The notes: a model not told the origin generated them from the sequence alone. DNA of 64,000 bases from Pectobacterium carotovorum (GCA_016415585.1 CP066552.1:3162001-3226000); one strand, 5' to 3'. Numbered from the stretch's first letter, positions 49,754 through 57,140 are shown. Program-made: numbers and translations.

Positions 49754-50503
49754 GTGCCGGGTATGTCTGGGTTGCCTTCCAACTTCGCAACCGGTATCGC
49801 GTATAGCGGAATGAATATCATGCTGTTGTGGTGCAGAGCGTCAGAACAGGGCTTCGATGATTCACGCTGGATGACCTACAAACAAGCACAGGCAGTAGGT
49901 GGGCAGGTTCGCAAAGGCGAGCACGGCACGACAGCCATTTTCGACACAACCTTAGAGAAAGAAAATGAAGACGGAAAAATCGACCAGATCCCGATGCTGA
50001 AAACTTTCAACGTGTTTAACGTTCAGCAAATTGACGGCTTGCCTCTGACAACTGAAACCGTCAGCCCGGAAGCAACCTTTGGCCTGTTGCCGGAGGCTGA
50101 AAATCTGTTCCAGAAGAGCGGCGCAACCATCATTGAGAAAGGACAAAACGCCTTTTTCAGCCCCTCAACCGATGAAGTCTGGCTACCAGAGCGCCATCTG
50201 TTTTCAGATGCAGCTAATTTCTACGCTACTGGCTTGCATGAGCTGGTTCACTGGAGTGGTGGTAAAAAACGGCTTAACCGTGAAATGAAAGGGAAATTTG
50301 GCAGTGCAGATTATGCGGAGGAGGAATTAGTGGCTGAGCTGGGAAGTGCTTTTCTGATGGCAGATTTGGGGATTGTTGGAGAGGTGCAGCATGAAAACTA
50401 TATTGCCTCATGGCTCCAGGCGCTGAAAAACGACAAGCGCTATGTTTTCAAAGCGGCCAGCACCGCCTCAAAAGCGCATTGTTATCTGATGGGTAAGATT
50501 TGA
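49754..50503 (+). CDS. ArdC-family antirestriction/zincin protein, 5'-truncated
   Basis: ArdC-like protein of conjugative elements: an N-terminal ssDNA-binding domain (DUF1738-like) and a C-terminal zincin metalloprotease domain with HELVHWSGGKKRL (HExxH) and a downstream Glu (EELVAELGSAF). It protects incoming DNA from type I restriction in the known example. The likely start is GTG at 49754, but homologous codons continue upstream to 49667 without a start, so the first 30 or so residues of the family are lost or untranslated. 249 residues remain. It is presumably a relic of the element that brought it. Confidence 0.75.
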   Translation: MPGMSGLPSNFATGIAYSGMNIMLLWCRASEQGFDDSRWMTYKQAQAVGGQVRKGEHGTTAIFDTTLEKENEDGKIDQIPMLKTFNVFNVQQIDGLPLTTETVSPEATFGLLPEAENLFQKSGATIIEKGQNAFFSPSTDEVWLPERHLFSDAANFYATGLHELVHWSGGKKRLNREMKGKFGSADYAEEELVAELGSAFLMADLGIVGEVQHENYIASWLQALKNDKRYVFKAASTASKAHCYLMGKI

Positions 50504-50580
50504 GTTGAAGATGATAAGCCGCAAAGGAGTGCGGCTTTACCCTTATATGGGGTAGGGAAGGTGACAGATGTTTAAATTTC

Positions 50581-50623
50581 CCTGCAAATTTTCCGGGCAT
50601 CTGATGCCCGGAAAATTTGCAGG
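50581..50623. repeat. Perfect 43-bp palindrome
   Basis: Two perfect 21-base arms meet at a single central base (50602): the left arm starts CCTGCAAATTTTCC and the right arm ends GGAAAATTTGCAGG. It lies in the 318-base gap between the ArdC-like gene and ccdA. There is no T-run, so it is unlikely to be just a terminator; a single-strand origin, hairpin priming or protein-binding site is possible. The rest of the gap shows further GC-rich imperfect dyads. Confidence 0.85.
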
Positions 50624-50821
50624 CTGCGGGTGCGGGCGGCAAAGAGCCCACGCATCCCGCAAACGGCGTTTGTACAGCGGTAATTGCTGTAAACGACGGC
50701 TCAGGTATGACGACTGACTGTGAAGTTTGCTGGACTGCAACGGTAGCCTAGCCTGTTTTTGGTGTTATGATAAGTGTATTATGCCGTGTAATTTGCACGT
50801 ATTTCATGCAGGAGAGAAACC

Positions 50822-51058
50822 ATGACCGCGAAACAGCGCAACACGCAGAGCGTGACCATGACAGTAGAGCGTGCCTTACTGGTAAGAGCGCGTGAAGCGG
50901 GTATTAATCTGAGTGCTACCCTGACAACCGCCCTGGATGCAGAGCTTCGCTATCATGAAGCGAAAAAATGGCAGGAAGAAAACAGGGAGGCTCTCGCAGC
51001 ACTAAATCATTTTCATGATGAGCAGGGGTGTTTCAGCGATGAATACAGGGCGTTTTAA
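50822..51058 (+). CDS. ccdA: Type II antitoxin CcdA
   Basis: 78-residue antitoxin that neutralises CcdB and autoregulates the operon. N-terminal ribbon-helix-helix (RNTQSVTMTVERALLVRAREAGINLSATLTTAL) and a C-terminal acidic, flexible toxin-wrapping tail (WQEENREALAALNHFHDEQGCFSDEYRAF). SD AGGAGAG precedes the ATG. Two bases before the ccdB start in the usual antitoxin-first order. Confidence 0.93.
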   Translation: MTAKQRNTQSVTMTVERALLVRAREAGINLSATLTTALDAELRYHEAKKWQEENREALAALNHFHDEQGCFSDEYRAF

Positions 51059-51060
51059 CC

Positions 51061-51375
51061 ATGCAATTCACTGTATACGGTAATACCGGGAAAAGCGTCG
51101 TTTACCCGCTGTTGCTCGATGTCACGAGCGATATTATCGGGCAATTGAATCGTCGGATAGTGATCCCATTGCTCCCTATTGAAAAGTATCCGGCAGGCCG
51201 CCGACCGGATCGCCTTATCCCCGTCGTCAGGCTGACGGATGGCAAAGAATACGCCGTAATGACCCACGAACTGGCAAGTATCCCTGTCCAGGCACTGGGG
51301 GCGGTGTTTTGTGATGCTTCGCAGTACCGCACTCAGGTAAAGGCGGCAATAGACTTCCTCATCGACGGGTTCTGA
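51061..51375 (+). CDS. ccdB: Type II toxin CcdB (gyrase poison)
   Basis: 104-residue toxin of the CcdB/MazF fold that traps DNA gyrase in the cleaved-complex state. MQFTVYGNTGKSVVYPLLLD start and IVIPLLPIEKYP core. The C-terminal end is LIDGF, so it lacks the Trp-Gly-Ile end of the F-plasmid toxin and instead resembles the chromosomal O157-type CcdB (ends LDGI). Encoded after ccdA within the tRNA-Asn island, so it may stabilise that island. Confidence 0.9.
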   Translation: MQFTVYGNTGKSVVYPLLLDVTSDIIGQLNRRIVIPLLPIEKYPAGRRPDRLIPVVRLTDGKEYAVMTHELASIPVQALGAVFCDASQYRTQVKAAIDFLIDGF

Positions 51376-51408
51376 CGTTTCTTTCTATGCGGTTAAACAG
51401 GCATGCCT

Positions 51409-51675
51409 TTAATCGTGGTTGATGGGAGCCTGTTCAAGTTCGTTTATCGTTCGGAAGAGAAACATCTCCCGGTTTTTCGCATCAAACGGAATCGAAATTC
51501 CGTTCCTTACCACCGTCCTGATACTGTCAAACAGCCTGATGAGCGCGGTTTTGGTTTTGTTGTTCGGCATAACATAAGTAAGTTTAACGTGAAGATACAG
51601 ACCGTGAGAATCGGAAACATTGAAGGGTTTCGCGGATGATTTTAAATTGCGGATTTTTGAGTCGTTAAGAGACAT
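51409..51675 (-). pseudogene. P4-type integrase remnant (copy 2)
   Basis: Starts MSLNDSKIRNLKSSAKPFNV then SDSHGLYLHVK, the unmistakable N terminus of P4-type integrases, 173 bases from the att repeat in tRNA-Asn. After residue 31 the sequence (LTYVMPNNKTKTALIRLF and onwards) no longer resembles an integrase and ends at codon 88, so the catalytic part is lost by a rearrangement. Confidence 0.82.
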
Positions 51676-51847
51676 TTGGGGGTCATCCCGTCATCGAACC
51701 AACGTGACCCCAAATCTGACCACCATATTCTCCCAATGCGGGATACAGACGGAATGTGTACCGGAAATACTTTTGCACGTGAAGGCATTGAATAAAATGA
51801 TAAAAACAAAAATCCCGCTTAAGTTACCTTAAGCGGGATTCTCTAAA

Positions 51848-51864
51848 TTGGCTCCTCTGACTGG
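51848..51864. repeat. Right att repeat (tRNA-Asn 3' end)
   Basis: TTGGCTCCTCTGACTGG, identical to 47648-47664. Overlaps the CCA end and 3' arm of tRNA-Asn on the minus strand. Confidence 0.85.
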
Positions 51865-51924
51865 ACTCGAACCAGTGACATACGGATTAACAGTCCGCCG
51901 TTCTACCGACTGAACTACAGAGGA
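51849..51924 (-). tRNA. tRNA-Asn (anticodon GTT)
   Basis: 76 nt with encoded CCA. Minus strand begins TCCTCTGTAGTTCAG, anticodon loop CTGTTAA with GTT, T arm CACTGGTTCGAGTCCAG, acceptor 3' strand CAGAGGA, discriminator G. It is the integration site of the island to its left. Confidence 0.96.
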
Positions 51925-52253
51925 ATCGGTTAAGTGCGGTGGATGATAGCGGGAGCGTTTCAGGTTGTCAAAGGCTGTTATCGCTTGGTGCGTTTGATTG
52001 CCGAACTAATAACCAACATGTTGAAATTATTGCCCAAGTTAAGCACGGAAAACAATGAAATGCGCTAAGCAGCGGGCAGACTTGCACCCTAAAATAGCAA
52101 GGATTGCTTTAAGGTGGTGCAGACTAACATTGGTTTGATAACGAATTCCCCATACAAAATGGGAGTTATTGCTTAGCTGAATCATTGTTTTTCCTTATTT
52201 TACCCGTCATTTATCAACAAGGTATCACTTTTTCTTAGGTAGAAAATATAATA
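51925..52253. other. Region between tRNA-Asn and the nac remnant
   Basis: About 330 bases without a gene; contains the tRNA-Asn promoter (reading left) and the upstream part of nac. No convincing NtrC site was seen here. Confidence 0.4.
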
Positions 52254-52269
52254 TGGCGCGTTTTTTGCT
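52254..52269 (+). promoter_or_regulatory. Sigma-54 promoter of the nac remnant
   Basis: TGGCGCGTTTTTTGCT has GG-N10-GC spacing and matches the -12 consensus TTGCT exactly. It lies about 33 bases before the nac start, as in Klebsiella nac, which is transcribed by RpoN. Confidence 0.75.
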
Positions 52270-52301
52270 ACCTCTTTAGGGTAACTATTCAGGAGGCAGA
52301 C

Positions 52302-52577
52302 ATGAATCTTAGACGGCTCAAATATTTTGTGAAAATCGTTGATATCGGTAGCCTGACACAGGCTGCTGAGTTGTTGCACATTGCACAACCGGCGCTGAGC
52401 CAGCAGGTCGCGACGCTGGAGAGTGAGCTTGAAAAACAGCTGCTGGTACGAAGTCGGCGTGGTGTTACACCCACCGAGGCGGGAAAAATTCTTTATTCTC
52501 ATGCACAGACGATATTGTTACAGTGCGAACAGGCAAAGGATGCAGTGAGTGGCACACGGCAATCAATGAGTGCGTAG
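52302..52577 (+). pseudogene. nac: Truncated nac (LysR-type nitrogen assimilation regulator), DNA-binding domain only
   Basis: 91 codons beginning MNLRRLKYFVKIVDIGSLTQ, then AAELLHIAQPALSQQVATLE, with RGVTPTEAGKILYSHAQTIL; these match the winged HTH of Nac almost residue for residue. Full Nac is about 305 residues; here a stop after residue 91 and no further homology mean the sensor domain is gone. SD AGGAGG is strong. It may still make a DNA-binding fragment from an active sigma-54 promoter. Confidence 0.88.
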
Positions 52578-52590
52578 GCGCCAGCCATAG

Positions 52591-52616
52591 AGCCAGCCAT
52601 TTTCTTATGGCTGGCT
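52591..52616. repeat. Perfect 10-bp stem hairpin after the nac fragment
   Basis: AGCCAGCCAT and ATGGCTGGCT pair around TTTCTT. There is no T-run after it; AGCCAT also appears just upstream, an incomplete repetition. Confidence 0.7.
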
Positions 52617-52960
52617 CCTGTTCAGACTTTCTTGCCAGACATTCTATCAAAACAGTGCCATTTATTATTTTTGTGAAGGGCATCACAATTCATAGTATTA
52701 TCGTTCTTCCTCAAACAGAAATTTCGCCCTTTAAAATAAAAAGGCTTTTTATTTTTTTTATTTATTTGATTTATTTATCTGCACCTTCATTTTATTACTG
52801 GCGTGTGAGTATGATTTCCTTAAAATGGCAATAGACACTAGCGGTCAGGCCATTCACAGTGTTACATTAATCTTCGTTATGCTTTCTCTAATCCTGTGCA
52901 CCAAGAACAGGTATTGCCTTATGGGTGTATGACGGTTATTTTTTTGATTAAGGAGTTCAA
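52617..52960. other. Gene-free stretch before iraP
   Basis: AT-rich (e.g. TTTTTATTTTTTTTATTTAT near 52745). I see no gene. It holds the iraP promoter, with SD AAGGAG just before the iraP ATG. Confidence 0.4.
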
Positions 52961-53227
52961 ATGAATAATATCCTCTCTCATCTTTTAATAAAGCTGGCAG
53001 AAAAAGAAGTTGGAGAAAAAGCGCTTAATGCGAAGATTGAATCGTTAGAGATGCTGATTTCCGCTATTGTTTCAACACTTGATGACAGTAAAATCAATGA
53101 GTTAAACAAAAAAATAGAAGGTGTGGTTGCTGATGCTTCGCATCGGAAAGATGAACACAACTACTTAGCATTCGAACTATTGGCAAAAAACATCAATCGA
53201 ATCACAACCGTTTCATTACGAGAATAA
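52961..53227 (+). CDS. iraP: Anti-adaptor protein IraP-like
   Basis: 88-residue coiled-coil protein. The first half (MNNILSHLLIKLAEKE, then ALNAKIESLEMLISAIVSTL) aligns well with E. coli IraP (MKNLIAELLFKLAQKE, then CAQVEALEIIVTAML). IraP blocks the RpoS adaptor RssB and stabilises RpoS under phosphate starvation. The C-terminal half differs from E. coli. SD AAGGAG lies five bases before the ATG. Confidence 0.8.
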   Translation: MNNILSHLLIKLAEKEVGEKALNAKIESLEMLISAIVSTLDDSKINELNKKIEGVVADASHRKDEHNYLAFELLAKNINRITTVSLRE

Positions 53228-53336
53228 CCTTTATATCAATGGCGACTACATTATATTAACTTTCGCATACCAAATCGAAAATTGTTTATATCCAATAATA
53301 TAATAGAGAATACTTGTGCTATGCGTGATTTTGCAG

Positions 53337-53372
53337 AAAAAAAAAGTTGAAGGCGCCGACGGTGTCCGCGCC
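53337..53372 (-). terminator. Probable intrinsic terminator after cycA
   Basis: Minus strand GGCGC and GCGCC stem with an 11-base loop, then TTCAAC and a run of nine T. The spacer before the T-run weakens the call. Confidence 0.6.
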
Positions 53373-53391
53373 TTTCTTGCGTTTATACGTT

Positions 53392-54804
53392 TTACGTCAC
53401 GTCGACAGTCCGCTTTTTCCGACGAATAAATTGATAAGCAATAGCCAGAACAATAAACCACAGCGGCGTAACAATAAGCGCCTGTCGTGTATCTGGCTGT
53501 AATGTTAACAATACAATAACAAAAACAAAAAAGGCCAGACATATCCAGCACATGAAAATACCCAACGGCATTTTATAGGATGACTCGGCATGTAGCTGAG
53601 GCCGTTTTTTACGGTATGTCAGGTAAGAGCATAGGATAATGCTCCATATGAACATGAATAAAATCGCGGAAACGGTGGTCACCAGCGTAAAGACCGTCAT
53701 CACGTTAGGAATCAAGTAGATCAACACCACACCAGAAAGCAAACAAATACAGGAAAACATCAACCCAGTCGAAGGAACCGCACGTTTAGAAAGCATACCG
53801 AAGCTTTTCGGCGCATCACCTTGTTTTGCCAGACCAAAGAGCATACGGCTGGTTGAAAACACGCCGCTGTTAGCCGAGGATGCCGCAGACGTCAGGACAA
53901 CAAAGTTGATCATACTGGCAGCCGCAGGTAGACCAACCAGAACGAACATTTCCACGAAAGGGCTACGGTCCGCAGTAATTGCACTCCACGGGGTGACGGA
54001 CATAATCATGATTAACGCAAAAACATAAAACATGATGATGCGAATCGGGATGGCGTTAATCGCGCGGGGCAACACGACTTTCGGGTTTTTAGTTTCAGCA
54101 GCAGTCGTACCAACCAGTTCGATGCCGACAAACGCGAATACCGCTATCTGGAATCCGGCAAAGAAACCGCTTATCCCTTTAGGGAACATGCCGCCATCAT
54201 TCCAGAGGTTAGTAAAAGAGGCAACGTTTCCTGATGGAGACGAAAATTGCATCATCACCAGCGCCACACCGACTACGATTAACGCAACGATAGCAACAAT
54301 TTTTATCATCGCGAACCAGAATTCCATCTCACCAAACAGCTTCACCGTTGCCAAATTCAGCGTAAGTAATAGTAGGACGCAAAGCAGTGAAGAGACCCAC
54401 TGAGATAAATCGGGGAACCAGAATTGAGAATAGGCGCTAATGGCTACAACATCGGCAATTCCGGTTACAACCCAGCAGAACCAGTAAGTCCAGCCGGTGA
54501 AGAAACCCGCCCATGGCCCGAGCAGGTCGGCCGCGAAGTCACTGAATGATTTATAATTGAGATTGGAAAGCAGTAGCTCCCCCATAGCGCGCATGACAAA
54601 AAACAGCATAAAACCAATGATCATATAAACAAAGATGATCGAAGGACCCGCCATGCTGATTGTTTTGCCCGAGCCCATAAATAACCCGGTACCGATCGCT
54701 CCACCGATGGCAATGAGCTGAATATGACGATTAGTCAGATTCCGTTGCAGTCCCTCTCCTTGTTCGGGGGCGGGACCTGCGGCTTCTTTTGATTTTTCGA
54801 CCAT
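53392..54804 (-). CDS. cycA: D-serine/D-alanine/glycine transporter CycA
   Basis: Inner-membrane amino acid/proton symporter of the AAT (APC) family with twelve helices. NLTNRHIQLIAIGGAIGTGL followed by FMGSGKTISMAGPSIIFVYM, and GFFAGFQIAVFAFVGIELVG, match E. coli CycA. 470 residues, standard. Transports Gly, D-Ala, D-Ser and beta-Ala; in E. coli the mRNA is repressed by the sRNA GcvB. Monocistronic with a terminator. Confidence 0.95.
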   Translation of the reverse strand: MVEKSKEAAGPAPEQGEGLQRNLTNRHIQLIAIGGAIGTGLFMGSGKTISMAGPSIIFVYMIIGFMLFFVMRAMGELLLSNLNYKSFSDFAADLLGPWAGFFTGWTYWFCWVVTGIADVVAISAYSQFWFPDLSQWVSSLLCVLLLLTLNLATVKLFGEMEFWFAMIKIVAIVALIVVGVALVMMQFSSPSGNVASFTNLWNDGGMFPKGISGFFAGFQIAVFAFVGIELVGTTAAETKNPKVVLPRAINAIPIRIIMFYVFALIMIMSVTPWSAITADRSPFVEMFVLVGLPAAASMINFVVLTSAASSANSGVFSTSRMLFGLAKQGDAPKSFGMLSKRAVPSTGLMFSCICLLSGVVLIYLIPNVMTVFTLVTTVSAILFMFIWSIILCSYLTYRKKRPQLHAESSYKMPLGIFMCWICLAFFVFVIVLLTLQPDTRQALIVTPLWFIVLAIAYQFIRRKKRTVDVT

Positions 54805-55138
54805 TTAAGTACACATTCCTGTTTCTGTCTGTGATGTTTTTTGAGCTCTTTGACGGCTCTCGTTTGCAAAAATCTAAATAAATAAGATAACGCAACTGCG
54901 ATACTTATTACAGCGGATGTCTGAGATAGCCAAGCATAAAGAGGACAGATAATGATGTAAAACGGTGTTGTATACTTTTCACCCTAAAATGAAGGGGTAT
55001 AAAACAATGAGAGGCTAGATAAAATAGGCTGAGCAGGTTAGCAAATTGACCGATCGCTAACAATATGATTATCGCGTATTAAAAATTAATATGAAGTGTT
55101 TGACAGATGTCTCAGGGAGGAGAATAATCCTCCCCGTT
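54805..55138. other. cycA leader and tRNA-Lys promoter region
   Basis: No gene is visible. The stretch contains the cycA promoter and 5' leader (reading left) and the tRNA-Lys promoter (TTGACAG near 55100 is a -35-like hexamer). Confidence 0.4.
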
Positions 55139-55214
<76 letters not shown>

Positions 55215-55399
55215 ATAGACGTTGTAAATAGTTTCGTGTAATTATCATTTTAGTGGGATGGTCGTCTAAACGATTACCAAACCTAATAATAAAAAGGTTC
55301 ATCGCCAGCCACCAACTTTGGATTGGTGTACTCCGTTTTTTAACGCCAGCTGTATCGCCAGATAAATGGTTATCCGATAAATGGTTATTCTCGATGTTA

Positions 55400-55990
55400 T
55401 TAATGGCCGTATTTAAAATTAAAGCCTAATGCATCACCCGTCGTATCGTATTCACGAAAATTATAGATCAGGGGCTTCCATTTTGACGAATCAACAACAT
55501 CATTCGCTCCTAATAGCTCGCTATCCACCCAGACATTTACAATGTCCAGCTCGATGAGAATAAAACGACCTTTGTCTGTCGTACTGACGGTTTTACATTC
55601 CGCCTGAATAGGACATTCAATCACCCGAGGTGACGTAATATCGCTGGAAGATTCAGTATGAAGGCCGACTTTGGCGAATTTATCGTGGCATACCTGAACG
55701 CCCCATTTAATCTGACCTTCAGACAGCGTATTGCTCCCAGTCAATTTACCCAGCGCTTCAACTTTCTCCCACAGTTTGTAATCAGGAATATTAATCACAA
55801 CATCAGATCCGGATAATAAATTACTGCAGGTCTTACTTCCTTTTGTGACACCGATAATAATTTTATCTCCGAGAGAAATTGACGACGATACAGAAGCAAC
55901 ATTGATACTTCCGTTGTTCTTATCCGTCGTCGTAACAAGGAAAACGGGGAAACCATAATAAAACGAACTGAGTTTTACGTTCTTTTTCAT
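55400..55990 (-). CDS. Flavin reductase-like domain protein
   Basis: 196-residue cytoplasmic protein of the flavin reductase/flavoredoxin (split-barrel FMN) family. Seen: FYYGFPVFLVTTTDKNNGSI, NVASVSSSISLGDKIIIGV, TCSNLLSGSDVVINIPDYKL and a C-terminal GFNFKYGH. FMN binds at the SS-S-IGV and TCSNLL region in this family. Partner unknown. Reads away from yeaR, sharing a 371-base intergenic region with it. Confidence 0.78.
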   Translation of the reverse strand: MKKNVKLSSFYYGFPVFLVTTTDKNNGSINVASVSSSISLGDKIIIGVTKGSKTCSNLLSGSDVVINIPDYKLWEKVEALGKLTGSNTLSEGQIKWGVQVCHDKFAKVGLHTESSSDITSPRVIECPIQAECKTVSTTDKGRFILIELDIVNVWVDSELLGANDVVDSSKWKPLIYNFREYDTTGDALGFNFKYGH

Positions 55991-56152
55991 TTGAGTTCAA
56001 ACCTCATCATCGAGTGGCGTTGTATTTTTTCATTTTTACTCTTTTGGTTTATTTTTAACAATAACCCTAATTGAGTACCAATGAAGTTATTTTAGCCCCT
56101 AATAAGGGGAATACAAAAAAATAACTTAATGTAACTATTCCTTAGTGTTATT

Positions 56153-56180
56153 TTATCTCACTTCCAATCAGGTGAGATAA
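56153..56180. promoter_or_regulatory. Inverted repeat between the flavin reductase gene and yeaR
   Basis: TTATCTCAC (56153-56161) and GTGAGATAA (56172-56180) form a perfect 9-bp inverted repeat with a 10-base spacer. No T-run follows. In the divergent promoter region it could be an operator; a second dyad (CCCCT/AGGGG) lies about 60 bases to the left. Confidence 0.55.
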
Positions 56181-56283
56181 ATAACCAAAAAGAGAAACGT
56201 TCATCCCTGAAAACACGGTCTTTCCGCAAAGTGTCGCGGTATTATAAAAAATTAATTAGCAGAAAGTAATTCACAAACATTAA

Positions 56284-56306
56284 AAGAGGTATATGATATA
56301 CACCAT
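56284..56306. promoter_or_regulatory. NsrR-like operator upstream of yeaR
   Basis: A 23-bp imperfect palindrome (starts AAGAGGTATAT, ends GATATACACCAT) agrees with the NsrR consensus (11-1-11 inverted repeat AAGRTGYATTT-N-AAATRCAYCTT) at 19 of 23 positions. It is about 55-78 bases before the yeaR start. In E. coli yeaR-yoaG is repressed by NsrR and induced by nitrate through NarL; nitric-oxide derepression is inferred here. Confidence 0.68.
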
Positions 56307-56361
56307 ATGTTTTTTTCCTTCCCGCCCTGCAATGTGGCTGAGTAAAACATGAGGTCTAAAC

Positions 56362-56694
56362 ATGCAACGAATTGTTATACCCGCGAATTATGTTCATACC
56401 CGAACAACGCCTTTCTGGACAAAAGAAACAGCCCCGCCATCTATCTGGAAGCGCCATTTAGATGCAGGGACGCGGCAAGGCGTCTACCCACGCTTGTGCG
56501 TGATGCAAGGGACGATTCGTTATTATGGCTACGCGGATGAGACAAGTCCTGAACCCGTCGAAACGCTGACTATTGAAGCCGGACAATTTGGCGTATTCCC
56601 GCCAGAAAAATGGCACAGAATAGAAGCGTTATCTGATGATACGCTATTCAACGTGGACTTTTATGTCGATCCAAAAATTTTGATAGAAGGTTGA
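56362..56694 (+). CDS. yeaR: YeaR-like cupin protein (DUF1971)
   Basis: Cytoplasmic 110-residue protein of the DUF1971/tehB-like cupin group. Signatures: PANYVHTRTTPFWTKETAPP, GTRQGVYPRLCVMQGTIRYYGYADE, EAGQFGVFPPEKWHRIEAL. Close to E. coli YeaR, whose function is not known but whose operon responds to nitrate and nitric oxide. SD GAGGT. First gene of yeaR-yoaG, ten bases before yoaG. The operator upstream resembles an NsrR site. Confidence 0.9.
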   Translation: MQRIVIPANYVHTRTTPFWTKETAPPSIWKRHLDAGTRQGVYPRLCVMQGTIRYYGYADETSPEPVETLTIEAGQFGVFPPEKWHRIEALSDDTLFNVDFYVDPKILIEG

Positions 56695-56704
56695 GGGAAA
56701 CATA

Positions 56705-57043
56705 ATGACAAGTGAAAATAAAGGCTATTCATTAACACTGTTGAACCGCGAAAATAATAAAAAATCAGAAAAAATTCATCTTAAACCGATGGCTTTTTAT
56801 GTGCCAGATTTCGCCGCAGGTGCAGTCGTGGAATTACTCAACGAGCTGCCTGCAGCCAATGAGAATAAAAAAGGGTTCTTGCTGACAATCACGAATAATA
56901 ATAATGGCGTGTCCGTTGATAAAGATCTCGCCACGGCCGAAGAATTAAAAGACAAGACGATTTCAGCTGAAGCAGTAAAAGATCTGGTTAATATCGTACG
57001 TGGCTACGATGCGGATGAAGACACTAACGTCTGCGGCTGGTAA
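56705..57043 (+). CDS. yoaG: YoaG-like protein with duplicated domain
   Basis: 112 residues; the C-terminal half (about 55-112; LLTITNNNNGVSVD, AVKDLVNIVRGYDADEDTNV, CGW) matches the whole 60-residue E. coli YoaG (DUF1869), while the N-terminal half (about 7-50; YSLTLLNRENNKKSEKIHLK, PMAFYVPDFAAGAVVELLNEL) aligns to the same domain, notably PMAFYVPDFAAGAVVELLNEL with PMTLLVPEVAAEVIKDLVNTV. So it is a tandem duplication fused in one chain, the shape a homodimer would have. Second gene of the yeaR operon. Confidence 0.85.
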   Translation: MTSENKGYSLTLLNRENNKKSEKIHLKPMAFYVPDFAAGAVVELLNELPAANENKKGFLLTITNNNNGVSVDKDLATAEELKDKTISAEAVKDLVNIVRGYDADEDTNVCGW

Positions 57044-57056
57044 TATCGTTCCCCCC

Positions 57057-57080
57057 GCAGCGCGGATTATTTAAGATATA
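57057..57080. repeat. ERIC right-end fragment
   Basis: GCAGCGCGGATTATTTAAGATATA resembles the ERIC right end (GTAACGCGAATTATTTAGGGCATATA at the 45626 copy). Only one end remains, just after yoaG. Confidence 0.4.
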
Positions 57081-57100
57081 CCTTTAGTACCCTACTCATT

Positions 57101-57140
57101 AAAAAAAGGCGCTGGATGTCTTATGACTTAACAAGCGCCC
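57101..57140 (-). terminator. Minus-strand intrinsic terminator without an obvious gene
   Basis: On the minus strand AGCGCC-type arms (GGCGCT 57108-57113 with AGCGCC 57134-57139) form a 6-bp GC-rich stem with internal secondary pairing, followed by a run of seven T. The plus-strand side has no T-run, so it would end a leftward transcript, but no gene lies immediately to the right (57141-57617). Confidence 0.55.

Larger units (their letters stand above)
47648..51864. mobile_element. Remnant genomic island in tRNA-Asn
   Basis: Bounded by the 17-bp direct repeat TTGGCTCCTCTGACTGG, the right copy being the 3' end of tRNA-Asn. Contents from left: IS630-type and IS3-type fragments, a split unknown gene, an ArdC-like gene, a long palindrome, ccdAB, and a truncated P4-type integrase next to the tRNA. 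The integrase-at-the-tRNA layout and the repeats are the classical signs of an integrated element, here decayed to about 4.2 kb and immobile by itself. Confidence 0.8.
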
